From Chloroflexota bacterium (lineage in GTDB: Bacteria > Chloroflexota > UBA6077), in contig JAMCTB010000010.1 of NCBI GenBank assembly GCA_023380955.1, forward strand, positions 1 through 31,009: 31,009 nt of DNA, in the 5' to 3' direction. Position numbers and translations under genes: made by a program. A model generated the notes under the pieces. The model was not told the DNA's origin. It ran no database searches and saw only the letters and a program-made list of their open reading frames with translations. Below, in pieces: positions 1 to 7,521 of this stretch (position 1 is its first letter; every line of letters begins with the position of its first letter).

Positions 1-2
1 CG

Positions 3-194
3 GCGTACTGGTGGGCGAGCAGGTGCGAGACCGGGCTTACGGTGGGGGGAAAAAATTGGGCCCGCTATTCGGGCCTGTTTGTGCTTCTAAAGCACAATCT
101 GAGGCTGGGCCGTGAAGCCATAGAAGAGATCCTGCTCAAGGCTTGGCAGCATTTCAAACAGATAGTCTCAGCGCTTGTCCCATCTCAAGTCTGA
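3..194 (+). CDS. C-terminal fragment of an unrecognised protein (partial)
   Basis: The frame is open from the window edge to a TGA at 192-194, giving 63 codons. The peptide contains WARYSGLFVLLKHNLRLG and a helical stretch REAIEEILLKAWQHFKQ. Codon use is richer in A/T at third positions than in the genes further right, which hints at a foreign gene. It has the feel of a transposase C-terminus and lies just before a dispersed repeat, but no catalytic motif is inside the window, so I do not assign a function. Confidence 0.35.
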   Translation, partial: AYWWASRCETGLTVGGKNWARYSGLFVLLKHNLRLGREAIEEILLKAWQHFKQIVSALVPSQV

Positions 195-218
195 AGGTCG
201 GTTCCACGTGTCGGCCCA

Positions 219-349
219 AGGCCTTTCGGTTATCCAGATCGATGCTGCGTTTTCGTAGGGGCGCACCCGCGGGTGCGCCCTGGCTCTCCGGGGCCGACCC
301 GCGGGTCGGCCCTACAGATTACCAAAGATTACGTCGAATAATAGACGTT
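219..349 (+). repeat. Double-palindrome dispersed repeat, copy 1
   Basis: Two perfect 22-bp palindromes lie 10 bp apart at 259-280 (half-site GGGCGCACCCG) and 291-312 (half-site GGGCCGACCCG), bounded by GTAGG and CCTAC. About 40 bp on each side also matches copy 2 at 2402-2521 in inverse orientation, including TTTCGGTTAT on the left and GATTACGTCGA on the right. The shared flanks make this a real repeat family of about 120-130 bp, REP- or MITE-like, and not chance palindromes. Confidence 0.85.
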
Positions 350-367
350 GTTGACATAAGCCCAGCA

Positions 368-1120
368 TTACTTCGGTTTCTGACTGTTGCGCCCGTACGG
401 GCAGATATACAGGCACATTCCGCACCCGCGCTCTCCGACGACCTCGGCCCGCTGATCGCGGAAATCGGCGCAGCGCCTTGCGTCCAGCCTTTCTTCGCGG
501 GGTTCGCTTTCCACGAACTTGCGACCAGCCAGGGCCCGAGGGGGGCAGACATCGACACAGGCGTGGCACGCTCCACAGCGCTCTTCCATCGGTGTGCCAG
601 CAGCAAGGGGGGCAGAGGTGAGAACGGTAACCCACCAGGCGCGCGGGCCGGCCTGGGGAGTGACGAGCAGGCAGTTCTTGCCGATCCAACCCAAGCCGGC
701 GAGGTGAGCTGCCAACTTGTTAGAAACCAACCCGGCCAGCTTTGTAGCACCTGCTTTCGAGGTCCCGCGCGCGGGAACAGGCATAGCGGAATACCCTTCT
801 GCCTGCAGCATGGAGGTGAGCCGGAGGGCGATGGTATTCAGATAGGGCACGACGACGTCGTACGTATGGTACGAGTTCAGATGGGCCATCGCCGCGTCGT
901 CCTGCTCCAATGCTCTTGGAATCTGGTCGACGATACTGTTAGCCAGCGCGATGCCGACGGCTATAGCGCGGGGGTAGGAGCGCAGCATCTCTTCTCCGGC
1001 CCGCTGCACCATGAAGTCGTGCACGCCGGGCAATGTGAGGTCGGCCACACCAAAAAAAGTGGCTCCCATATGTTCGGCCACGCTGTTCAGACGCGTTGCT
1101 AGCTCATCAGTTGGGCTCAC
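368..1120 (-). CDS. QueG-like double 4Fe-4S cluster protein
   Basis: A cytoplasmic iron-sulfur protein of about 250 residues, related to the COG1600 epoxyqueuosine reductase family. In the longer form (GTG at 1132) the ferredoxin-type motif CGACHACVDVCP has Cys186, 189, 192 and 196. A second set follows: Cys221 and CGMCLYICP (Cys237, 240, 244). The segment GLGWIGKNCLL is also typical of QueG relatives. It is much shorter than QueG (over 300 residues) and lacks HEAT repeats. I prefer GTG at 1120 because GGAGG lies 5 nt upstream, while GTG at 1132 has no ribosome site. The next gene upstream on the same strand is metF, so a redox role near C1 metabolism is as plausible as a tRNA role. The family is clear; the substrate is not. 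Confidence 0.8.
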   Translation of the reverse strand: MSPTDELATRLNSVAEHMGATFFGVADLTLPGVHDFMVQRAGEEMLRSYPRAIAVGIALANSIVDQIPRALEQDDAAMAHLNSYHTYDVVVPYLNTIALRLTSMLQAEGYSAMPVPARGTSKAGATKLAGLVSNKLAAHLAGLGWIGKNCLLVTPQAGPRAWWVTVLTSAPLAAGTPMEERCGACHACVDVCPPRALAGRKFVESEPREERLDARRCADFRDQRAEVVGERGCGMCLYICPYGRNSQKPK

Positions 1121-1242
1121 AGCAGCCTCCACCGTGGAAGTCCGTCTTTCGGATCGTGGGCGCCTGCATCTGCCTCACGCAGCGATCTCGTCGGCGCCCT
1201 TTACCATTGGTGGATACCATTTTGGGGTATCGACCAGATTAT

Positions 1243-1258
1243 CCCGGCCCTGACCGGG
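1243..1258 (-). terminator. Small hairpin after metF
   Basis: A 5-bp GC stem, CCCGG/CCGGG with a 6-nt loop, lies 10 nt beyond the metF stop codon in the direction of its transcription. There is no clear U-tract. A second weak stem, GATACC/GGTATC, is at 1213-1231. It could be an attenuator between metF and the QueG-like gene or just chance. Confidence 0.25.
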
Positions 1259-1267
1259 CTGTGTTGT

Positions 1268-2221
1268 CTATACTCGAGCTGCCCCAGATGATGACACCGT
1301 CTGTTGCACCTTCGGCCGGGGCAGCAGGCCCGCCCGCTCCACGATGGTGGGGACGCTGTCCTCCCAGCCCACGGCCATGATGTGGATGCCGTGGACGCCC
1401 GGTATCTTCCGCACCCGCTCGATTATCTCCAGGGCGATGGCCAGCCCCTCCGCCTTGGCGTCGGCGGCGCCCTCCATTCGCTTCACGATCTCGTCGGGCA
1501 CGGTGATGCCGGCCACCGACTCCTGCATATACTTGGCCATACGGGCCGACCGCACGGGGATTATGCCGGCCAGGACGTGGACTTGCTTGTCCAGGCCTTT
1601 GTCGCAGAGAGCGGCCATAAAGCGCTCGAACCGGTCCACGTCGTACACGCCCTGCGTCTGTATGAAGCTGGCGCCCGACCTGACCTTCTTGTCCAGGCGG
1701 ACTACCCGGAACTCGAAGGGGTCGGCATAGGGGTTCGCCGCCGCGCCGATATACAGCGGCGCCTCGCCGTTGAAGGCATCGTCGCTCATGAACTTGTGCT
1801 CGTCGCGCATCTTGCGGAGCACGCCCACGAGCTGAATAGAGTCGATGTCGAAGACCCCCTTCGCCGTGGGGTGGTTGCCGAAGCTCTGGTGGTCTCCTGA
1901 CAGACAGAGCACGTTCTGTATGCCGAAGGCGAGGGCGCCCAGTATGTCGCTCTGAATCGCAATACGGTTGCGGTCCCGGCAGGTCATCTGCATCACGGGC
2001 TCAACGCCCAGCGACTTGAGCTTGATGCACCCCGCCAGGCTACAGAGGCGGGTGATGGCCGTCTGGTTATCGGTGACATTCACCGCATCGCAGCAGTCTC
2101 GGAGCATTGTAGCTCGACGTTCAAAGGCATCGAGGTTGGTGCCTTTGGGAGGGCCCAGCTCAGCAGTTACGGCGAACTGGCCGCTCTCCAATACATTCTC
2201 CAGGTTGCTCCCAGCCATCAT
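1268..2221 (-). CDS. metF: Methylenetetrahydrofolate reductase
   Basis: Reduces 5,10-methylene-tetrahydrofolate to 5-methyl-tetrahydrofolate, feeding methionine synthesis and, in some anaerobes, the Wood-Ljungdahl methyl branch. The protein has 317 residues, normal for a bacterial FAD-dependent MetF TIM barrel. Family hallmarks are TAELGPPKG near residue 20 (the conserved Glu21), MTCRDRNRIAIQSD near 79-92, CLSGDH at 106-111 and GASFIQTQGVYD near 183-194. Two ATG codons are adjacent; AGGAG sits about 10 nt before the first. No C-terminal regulatory domain is present, as usual in bacteria. It is followed 147 bp later on the same strand by the QueG-like iron-sulfur gene, which could be an electron partner (inference). 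Confidence 0.93.
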   Translation of the reverse strand: MMAGSNLENVLESGQFAVTAELGPPKGTNLDAFERRATMLRDCCDAVNVTDNQTAITRLCSLAGCIKLKSLGVEPVMQMTCRDRNRIAIQSDILGALAFGIQNVLCLSGDHQSFGNHPTAKGVFDIDSIQLVGVLRKMRDEHKFMSDDAFNGEAPLYIGAAANPYADPFEFRVVRLDKKVRSGASFIQTQGVYDVDRFERFMAALCDKGLDKQVHVLAGIIPVRSARMAKYMQESVAGITVPDEIVKRMEGAADAKAEGLAIALEIIERVRKIPGVHGIHIMAVGWEDSVPTIVERAGLLPRPKVQQTVSSSGAARV

Positions 2222-2401
2222 TCTCTTTCTTTCTCCTCTTCCGCGATTGTAGCGAGCCTGCCTTCATTGGCATTTCGACCAGAATAGTGGGGTTGACTCA
2301 ATGATTTGGTCTCCACTAGGTTATGTGCGCACTCATTCTAACGCCTGGCAGGCGTCATTGCAAGGCACGCTCGCACGAAAGGATATCTCCTACCTGCGGC
2401 G

Positions 2402-2521
2402 TCTTTCGATTACTCGACGTAATCCGTAGGGGCCGACACGCGGGTCGGCCCCGGAGAGCCAGGGCGCACCCGCGGGTGCGCCCCTACGAGACTACGCTCG
2501 ATCTCGATAACCGAAAAGCCC
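2402..2521 (-). repeat. Double-palindrome dispersed repeat, copy 2 (inverted)
   Basis: This is the reverse complement of copy 1 at 219-349. Its palindromes lie at 2429-2452 (24 bp, one mismatched pair) and 2462-2483 (22 bp, perfect). The shared flanks are TCGACGTAATC on the left and ATAACCGAAAAGCC on the right. The two copies face each other across the metF and QueG-like genes. Read as RNA in either direction they would form two strong hairpins, so they may also work as terminators. Confidence 0.85.
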
Positions 2522-2565
2522 TGCCTCTGGTTAGCCTGGCACTTTCGCTGCCCCTTCGGGGCGGG

Positions 2566-2571
2566 TATAAT
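2566..2571 (+). promoter_or_regulatory. -10 element for mutS2
   Basis: A perfect TATAAT ends 23 nt before the mutS2 ATG. The hexamer 17 bp upstream (TTTCGC, 2543-2548) is a poor -35. A small CCCC-TTC-GGGG hairpin (2551-2561) lies between the two. Transcription would begin near 2578, leaving a very short leader. Confidence 0.5.
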
Positions 2572-2594
2572 CGATATATGCTGAGCATTAGGAA

Positions 2595-4931
2595 ATGAAC
2601 GAGCACAGTCTGCGCACTCTCGAGTTCACCAAGATACGCCAGCGGCTGGCCCAGTACACCTTCTTTTCCGCCAGCCAGGCGCTCGCGCTGGCACTACAGC
2701 CTTCGACTGACCGGCAGGCCGTCGCCGCGCGCCTGGCGGAGCCCCCCGAGGCCGCGCGACTCCTGTCCGTGCACTCCAGCGCTTCCGTTGGGGCGGCGCG
2801 GGACGTCACCGATCTGGCCACGCGGGCCGAGAAGGGCGGCATCATCGAGCCGGTGGAACTGCTGGACATCGTGTCTACCCTGGCCGCGGGCCGTGTCCTG
2901 CGGAACATCGTTAGCCGGCAGGCGCGCGAGCTGCCGCGGCTGGCGCGGATGGCCGGCAAGATCGTGGACGCGCCGCGCCTGGAGCAGGCAGTCGTCCGCT
3001 GCATCAGCAAGCGCGGCGAGATCCTGGATACCGCAACCCCTGCCCTCCAGCGTATCCGTAACGAGCTGAAGGCCGCTCACGACCGCCTGCTGCGCCGCCT
3101 GGAGGACCTGATCCAGTCGGCCGAGTTTCGCACGATGGTCCAGGAGCCCATCATAACGATGCGCGATGGGCGTTACGTGATACCCGTCAAGGCCGAGTTC
3201 AGGGGCGAGGTGCCGGGCATCGTGCACGACCAGTCGGGCAGCGGGGCGACCGTCTTCGTGGAGCCGATGGTCACCGTCGACCAGAACAACCGCTGGCGAC
3301 AGCTTCAGCTCGAGGAGCGGGACGAGATCGAGCGGATACTGCGCGACCTCGCCACAGAGGTGTCGGCGGCGGCGGACATCTTACGGGCAAACGTGGCCGC
3401 CCTCGCCGAGCTGGATGTGGCCCTGGCGAAAGCCCGCTACAGCGCCGCCATCGGCGGGGTTGAGCCACAGCTAGCGCCGGCCGACCAGTCGCGCCCGCTG
3501 TTGGACCTCCGGGACGCCCGGCATCCCCTGCTCGTCGGAAACGTGGTGCCGATAAGTGTACGCCTGGGGGAAGAGGTATGGGCACTGGTGATCACCGGGC
3601 CGAACACCGGCGGCAAGACGGTCGCCCTCAAGACCGTGGGCCTGCTCACCCTGATGGCCCAGGCGGGACTGCACATTCCGGCAGCCGAAGGATCGCAGGT
3701 ACGGATATTCCGGGGCGTCTACGCGGACATCGGCGACGAGCAGAGCATCGAGCAAAGCCTTTCCACCTTCTCTTCACATCTGACAAACATCATCGGCATC
3801 CTGAAGGAAGCCGACGCCGAATCGCTGGTGCTGCTGGACGAGCTGGGCGCCGGCACCGACCCGGCGGAAGGTTCGGCCCTGGCCCGTGCCATCCTGCTGC
3901 GGATGCTGCTGGTGGGCGCTACCTCTATCATCGCTACCCACTATCCGGAGTTGAAGGCATTCGCTCACAGCACGCCCGGTGTGCAGAACGCGTCCGTCGA
4001 GTTCGACCCCGAGACGCTGGCCCCAACGTATCGTCTCACCATCGGCCTGCCTGGCCGGAGCAATGCCCTGGCCATCGCTTCCCGCCTGGGGCTCGATCCG
4101 GCCATCTTGAGCGAGGCCCGCTCAATGCTCAACCCCGACCATGCTCAGACGGAGGCTCTGCTCACCCGGCTGCAGGATGAATACGAGGCCGCGCGCTCGG
4201 AGCGTGAGGCGGCGCGCCGGGAGCGGGAAGAGGCCGAGCAGTTGCGGACGAGCCTGAGCCAGGATTGGGAGCACATCGAGGACGAGCGAGCCCGCATCTG
4301 CGAAGAGGCCAGGGCGACGGTGGAGGCCGAGTTGAGAGACGTGCGGCAGCGGCTGCGGGCCGCGCTGGCAGCGGCCGAATCGGCTTCCCGGCCCGAGATA
4401 CTACGGGCGGCGGCTGAAGTGCGAGCGCTGCCCGAAGTGCTTGAGACGCGGCTGGCCCCGCCGCGCCCGCGCCGATTGACTGCCGCCCTGCAGCCCGGGG
4501 ATGCCGTCCGGATCAAGTCTCTGCACCAGTCGGGCAGGCTGCTATCGGAGCCGATGGACGGCGATGTGGAGGTGCAACTGGGAAGCTTCCGGGTGCGCGT
4601 GCCCGTGCGAGAGATCGAGAAAGAAGAAGCCCACGCCCCGGCTGACCAATCGCCCTTCATCCCCCTGCCGGGCTCCGACCGGTACGTGCCGCCGGAGATC
4701 GAGGTGCGCGGCTGGCGGGTCGAGGAAGTTCTGCCAGTGCTTGAGCAATACCTTAACGACGCCTATCTGGCTGGACTGCCGCAGGTGCGCATCATTCATG
4801 GGAAGGGCACGGGCGTGCTGCGCCAGGTGGTCCGAGAAAGACTTACCGCCAGTCCATTAGTGAAGTCATTCCACACCGCCGCTCCGCGGGAGGGCGGTGA
4901 GGGAGTGACAGTCGCCGTTATGGCCAACTGA
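2595..4931 (+). CDS. mutS2: MutS2 family ATPase/nuclease with Smr domain
   Basis: MutS2 proteins bind branched DNA, suppress recombination, or rescue collided ribosomes; they are not mismatch repair MutS. The 778-residue protein has the expected order: an N-terminal core, the ATPase with Walker A GPNTGGKT near residue 334, the DEQSIEQSLSTFSSH signature near 380, Walker B LVLLDELGAGTDP near 410, and ATHYPELK near 446. A charged coiled coil follows at about 515-610, then a KOW-like linker. The C-terminal Smr domain has EIEVRGWRVEEVLPVL and HGKGTGVLR near 734. It lacks the mismatch-binding FYE domain, unlike the MutS at 19421. The ribosome site is weak: AGGA is almost next to the ATG. Confidence 0.95.
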   Translation: MNEHSLRTLEFTKIRQRLAQYTFFSASQALALALQPSTDRQAVAARLAEPPEAARLLSVHSSASVGAARDVTDLATRAEKGGIIEPVELLDIVSTLAAGRVLRNIVSRQARELPRLARMAGKIVDAPRLEQAVVRCISKRGEILDTATPALQRIRNELKAAHDRLLRRLEDLIQSAEFRTMVQEPIITMRDGRYVIPVKAEFRGEVPGIVHDQSGSGATVFVEPMVTVDQNNRWRQLQLEERDEIERILRDLATEVSAAADILRANVAALAELDVALAKARYSAAIGGVEPQLAPADQSRPLLDLRDARHPLLVGNVVPISVRLGEEVWALVITGPNTGGKTVALKTVGLLTLMAQAGLHIPAAEGSQVRIFRGVYADIGDEQSIEQSLSTFSSHLTNIIGILKEADAESLVLLDELGAGTDPAEGSALARAILLRMLLVGATSIIATHYPELKAFAHSTPGVQNASVEFDPETLAPTYRLTIGLPGRSNALAIASRLGLDPAILSEARSMLNPDHAQTEALLTRLQDEYEAARSEREAARREREEAEQLRTSLSQDWEHIEDERARICEEARATVEAELRDVRQRLRAALAAAESASRPEILRAAAEVRALPEVLETRLAPPRPRRLTAALQPGDAVRIKSLHQSGRLLSEPMDGDVEVQLGSFRVRVPVREIEKEEAHAPADQSPFIPLPGSDRYVPPEIEVRGWRVEEVLPVLEQYLNDAYLAGLPQVRIIHGKGTGVLRQVVRERLTASPLVKSFHTAAPREGGEGVTVAVMAN

Positions 4932-4966
4932 CACATCGTCTGGTACTCGTTATTGGGAGGTGGAAG

Positions 4967-5404
4967 GTGACCTTGCCTAGCGGCCTGAGTGCGCTGCTCG
5001 CTATGCTACCAATAGTGGTGACCCTCCTGGGAGCATATCTGGCTGCTCTATGGTTTTGCCTTGTGATCTGGACTTTCCGAGACATTCAGAAGCGCAGCAG
5101 CGACATACTGGTGCAGATTCTGGCCACCGTGCTGGTGTTGCTGTTCAATTTGCCTGGCATGCTTCTCTATGTCATCCTCAGGCCGCCAGAAACGCTGTCC
5201 GAGGTGTACGCCCGGTCGCTAGAAGAAGAAGCATTGATGCGAGACATGCCAGACCAAGACGCATGCCCAAATTGCAGGCAGCCAATCAAGGAAGACTTCG
5301 TTGTATGTCCCGCCTGCCATTCGCCCCTCCGAAGCGTATGCCCCAACTGCCGTCGCTTGCTGCAGCCACAGTGGAGCATATGCCCCTTTTGCGGCAGACA
5401 ATAG
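4967..5404 (+). CDS. Two-TM protein with double zinc ribbon
   Basis: 145 residues. Two hydrophobic segments near residues 9-36 and 46-71 form a membrane hairpin. A cytoplasmic tail then carries four CxxC pairs (CPNC, CPAC, CPNC, CPFC), the pattern of two zinc ribbons. The GTG start is supported by GGGAGG 6 nt upstream. The gene starts 35 bp after mutS2 and is followed 2 nt later by the methyltransferase, so the three are probably co-transcribed. I recognise the architecture but no characterised function. Confidence 0.85.
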   Translation: MTLPSGLSALLAMLPIVVTLLGAYLAALWFCLVIWTFRDIQKRSSDILVQILATVLVLLFNLPGMLLYVILRPPETLSEVYARSLEEEALMRDMPDQDACPNCRQPIKEDFVVCPACHSPLRSVCPNCRRLLQPQWSICPFCGRQ

Positions 5405-5406
5405 CG

Positions 5407-6042
5407 GTGCATCAGCCATCCGTTGACCAACCACAGACCGATGCAACGCGCCGTCGGTACGACCGCCAGGCGCGCCTCTACGACCTTACGGAAGCGCCGA
5501 TGGAGAGACTTGCCTTCAGCCGATGGCGGTCGCTACTGTGGTCGCGCGTGGCCGGGCCACGCGTCCTTGAAGTGGGGGTCGGGACCGGGAAGAATCTCCC
5601 GTATTACTCGCCGCAGTGGGAGGCGGCCGGCATCGACCTCAGCCCTAAGATGGTCGAGCGAGCGCGGAGGCGCGCCGCCACGCTGGGCCTGGCAGTTGAA
5701 CTGCAGGTGATGGATGCCCAAGCACTGGCCTTTCCGGATGCATCCTTCGACACGGTGGTGGCTACCTTCGTCTTCTGCTCGGTGCCCGATCCGGTGCAGG
5801 GGCTTCGCGAGGTACGACGTGTCTGCCGTCCCGGCGGCCAGGTCCTGCTCCTCGAGCACGTCCTGTCCCGGCACCAGCCGGCCCGCTCCATAATGCAAGC
5901 CCTGAATCCGATTATGGTCCGCGTCACAGGCGCAAACATCAATCGAGAGACAGTGACGAACGTCCAGCGGGCCGGCCTGGAGATAGTATCGGTCACCGAC
6001 CTATTCGCCGGCATCGTGAAGCTAATCGAGGCCAGGGCCTAG
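5407..6042 (+). CDS. Class I SAM-dependent methyltransferase
   Basis: 211 residues with a Rossmann methyltransferase fold. Motif I is VLEVGVGTGKNLPYY near residues 53-67, then GIDLSPKMVERA, MDAQALAFPDASFDTVVATFVFCSVPDP, and RVCRPGGQVLLLEHV. The start YDLTEAPMERL and the overall form match UbiE/PmtA-like enzymes that methylate lipids or quinones; the actual substrate cannot be read from sequence. Start choice is uncertain. GTG at 5407 follows the previous stop by 2 nt and fits family length, while ATG at 5380 has GGAG 3 nt upstream and would overlap the zinc-ribbon gene by 25 bp. Confidence 0.88.
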   Translation: MHQPSVDQPQTDATRRRYDRQARLYDLTEAPMERLAFSRWRSLLWSRVAGPRVLEVGVGTGKNLPYYSPQWEAAGIDLSPKMVERARRRAATLGLAVELQVMDAQALAFPDASFDTVVATFVFCSVPDPVQGLREVRRVCRPGGQVLLLEHVLSRHQPARSIMQALNPIMVRVTGANINRETVTNVQRAGLEIVSVTDLFAGIVKLIEARA

Positions 6043-6079
6043 ACAAGCTTCATCGAACTCCTGTTGTCCCTTCATCATT

Positions 6080-6116
6080 TCTTCACAAACCCCTGCTAAA
6101 GTATCAATTGTGAAGA
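6080..6116 (+). promoter_or_regulatory. Inverted-repeat operator candidate upstream of secreted protein gene
   Basis: A perfect 9-bp inverted repeat, TCTTCACAA (6080-6088) and TTGTGAAGA (6108-6116), is separated by 19 nt. The spacer contains -10-like TAAAGT and TATCAA. A second palindrome, GGCACCG-A-CGGTGCC, lies at 6117-6131 just before the gene. The layout suits a repressor or activator site controlling the secreted protein, perhaps bound by the response regulator encoded downstream (inference). Confidence 0.4.
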
Positions 6117-6159
6117 GGCACCGACGGTGCCCACGAAGAACCACGAAGGAAGGAGAAGG

Positions 6160-6747
6160 ATGAAGAAGATAGCAGGTGTGCTTGCGGTCCTGGGTCTCCT
6201 GGCTGCGCTGGGGGTGGGGCTTTTCGCCTTCAGCGGAATTGCATGGGCCGATGATGGCGACGAGGCGGCAGCGGACAACACGCCGGGACCGGGCTACGGC
6301 TGGTGCCACGGCGGCTACGGGCCGGGAATGATGGGCTTCGGCTGGGGCGGACAGGCCTATCTGAAGCGAATTGGGGACCTCATCGGGATGACACCCGCCG
6401 ATATCACGGCGCAGCAAAACGCCGGCAGCAGCCTGGCCGACATCGCCGGCACCAAGGGCGTAGGCGAGGACAAGCTGATCGATTATCTGCTCCAGCCTAC
6501 CAAGGAGATGATGCAGGTAGCGGTCAAGTACAACTACCTGACGCAGGACCAGTTCAACAATATGCTCAACTTCATGACCCAGCGGATGAAGCAGGTAGTG
6601 GAGTACAAAGGCGCGCCCGCCGGTGGTCCCGGCGTTGGGCCGCAGGGTGGACCCGGGCCTGGGCCCCGCGGGCGGAGGAGCTCGGATAGCGATGCTAACG
6701 GCTGGGGGCCCGGCCGCGGCGGAATGATGGGCAGGTACGCCTGGTAG
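6160..6747 (+). CDS. Secreted Gly/Met-rich protein
   Basis: 195 residues from the ATG at 6160, chosen because GGAAGGAGAAGG lies directly upstream and a clean signal peptide follows: MKK, a hydrophobic core, then a likely cleavage after GIAWA near residue 30. The mature protein begins acidic. It then has a His/Met/Gly stretch (WCHGGYGPGMMGFGWG), a helical middle with LIGMTPADITAQQNAGSSLADIA and LTQDQFNNMLNFMTQRM, and a Pro/Gly-rich C-terminal tail ending GGMMGRYAW. The middle resembles small periplasmic helical domains. Clusters of Met, His and Cys suggest metal binding, not proven. It sits directly before a two-component system whose sensor loop is also Met/Gly-rich. Confidence 0.8.
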   Translation: MKKIAGVLAVLGLLAALGVGLFAFSGIAWADDGDEAAADNTPGPGYGWCHGGYGPGMMGFGWGGQAYLKRIGDLIGMTPADITAQQNAGSSLADIAGTKGVGEDKLIDYLLQPTKEMMQVAVKYNYLTQDQFNNMLNFMTQRMKQVVEYKGAPAGGPGVGPQGGPGPGPRGRRSSDSDANGWGPGRGGMMGRYAW

Positions 6748-6773
6748 ACGGGGCAAGACCTCTTTCCTACTCT

Positions 6774-6804
6774 GCGGGGGACGGGCCGGGGGCTTGTCCC
6801 CCGC
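6774..6804 (+). terminator. Strong GC hairpin before the response regulator
   Basis: A perfect 9-bp stem, GCGGGGGAC (6774-6782) with GTCCCCCGC (6796-6804), and a 13-nt loop. No U-tract follows, so it may be an attenuator or an mRNA stabiliser between the secreted-protein gene and the regulator. Its right arm overlaps the possible -35 of the next gene. Confidence 0.45.
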
Positions 6805-6821
6805 TCTTGGTGTGTTAGAAT
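6794..6821 (+). promoter_or_regulatory. Promoter candidate for two-component operon
   Basis: TTGTCC (6794-6799), a 16-bp spacer and TAGAAT (6816-6821), with TG one base before the -10 (extended -10). It overlaps the ATG at 6820, so if used it would make translation begin at the in-frame ATG at 6832, almost leaderless. Confidence 0.4.
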
Positions 6822-7521
6822 GAATAGTGCGATGGGCACTGGAAGAATACTTGTAATAGAGGACGAACCCAAGATCGTGGATGTCGTGGACCTCTACCTG
6901 GAACGGGAAGGGTTCGAGGTCCTGGTGGCCAGCGATGGCCGAACGGGCCTGCGGATGTTCGAGGAGCAGAGGCCCGATCTGGTCATTCTGGACTTGATGT
7001 TGCCCGTGATGGATGGCCTTGAGGTGTGCCGCGCCATCCGTAAGGAGTCCGCGGTCCCCATCGTGATGCTTACGGCTCGAGACGAGGAGATCGACAAAAT
7101 CCTGGGGCTGGAGCTGGGGGCCGATGACTACGTCACAAAGCCCTTCTCGCCGCGCGAGCTGGTGGCGCGGGTGAAGGCCGTGCTGCGGCGAACGGCGCCC
7201 GAGGCTGCGGCACCATCGGAGCGCATCGTCCTGGGAGACTTAGTAGTCGATCCGGAGCGACACGAGGTCAGTTGGCGCGGGGCACCGGTATCCCTCACAC
7301 CTACCGAATTCCGCATTCTCCTCGCCCTGGCCAGGCAGCCCGGCCGCGTTTTCAGCCGGCTGCAGCTTCTCGACATAATACAAGACCAGACATATGAAGG
7401 CTACGAACGGACCATCGACGCGCACATTAAGAATATTCGACGGAAGGCTGGCGAGGATATCATCAGCACAGTCAGGGGAGTGGGCTACAAAATGGAGGTG
7501 GCCGCGCGTGCGCAGCCTTAG
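6820..7521 (+). CDS. OmpR/PhoB family response regulator
   Basis: 233 residues. The receiver domain (about 9-125) has the acidic pair E14-D15, phospho-acceptor Asp58 in LVILDLMLP, Thr85 in VMLTA and Lys107 in DDYVTKPFSPREL. The C-terminal winged helix (about 138-228) has LTPTEFRILLALARQPGRVFSR and TIDAHIKNIRRK, ending in the usual VRGVGYKME. Start could be ATG 6820 or ATG 6832; the promoter-like sequence overlapping 6820 favours 6832. Its end overlaps the kinase gene by 14 bp, a translationally coupled pair. Likely targets are envelope genes, first of all the secreted protein next door (inference). Confidence 0.95.
   Translation: MNSAMGTGRILVIEDEPKIVDVVDLYLEREGFEVLVASDGRTGLRMFEEQRPDLVILDLMLPVMDGLEVCRAIRKESAVPIVMLTARDEEIDKILGLELGADDYVTKPFSPRELVARVKAVLRRTAPEAAAPSERIVLGDLVVDPERHEVSWRGAPVSLTPTEFRILLALARQPGRVFSRLQLLDIIQDQTYEGYERTIDAHIKNIRRKAGEDIISTVRGVGYKMEVAARAQP

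Larger units (their letters stand above)
2222..2594. other. Divergent intergenic region metF / mutS2
   Basis: 373 bp without a supported gene. It separates the minus-strand metF from the plus-strand mutS2. It holds repeat copy 2 (2402-2521) and a promoter-like TATAAT just before mutS2. A six-codon frame (ATG at 2578) ends in a TGA that overlaps the mutS2 ATG. I see nothing else. Confidence 0.6.

Noticed and set aside
143..1102. Long plus-strand open frame of 319 codons
   Set aside because: It lies opposite the QueG-like gene, whose cysteine motifs are clear, and starts inside the palindromic repeat; its product has no domain pattern.
2578..2598. Six-codon upstream frame overlapping the mutS2 start
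   Set aside because: It has no ribosome site and can arise by chance; mentioned with the intergenic region only.
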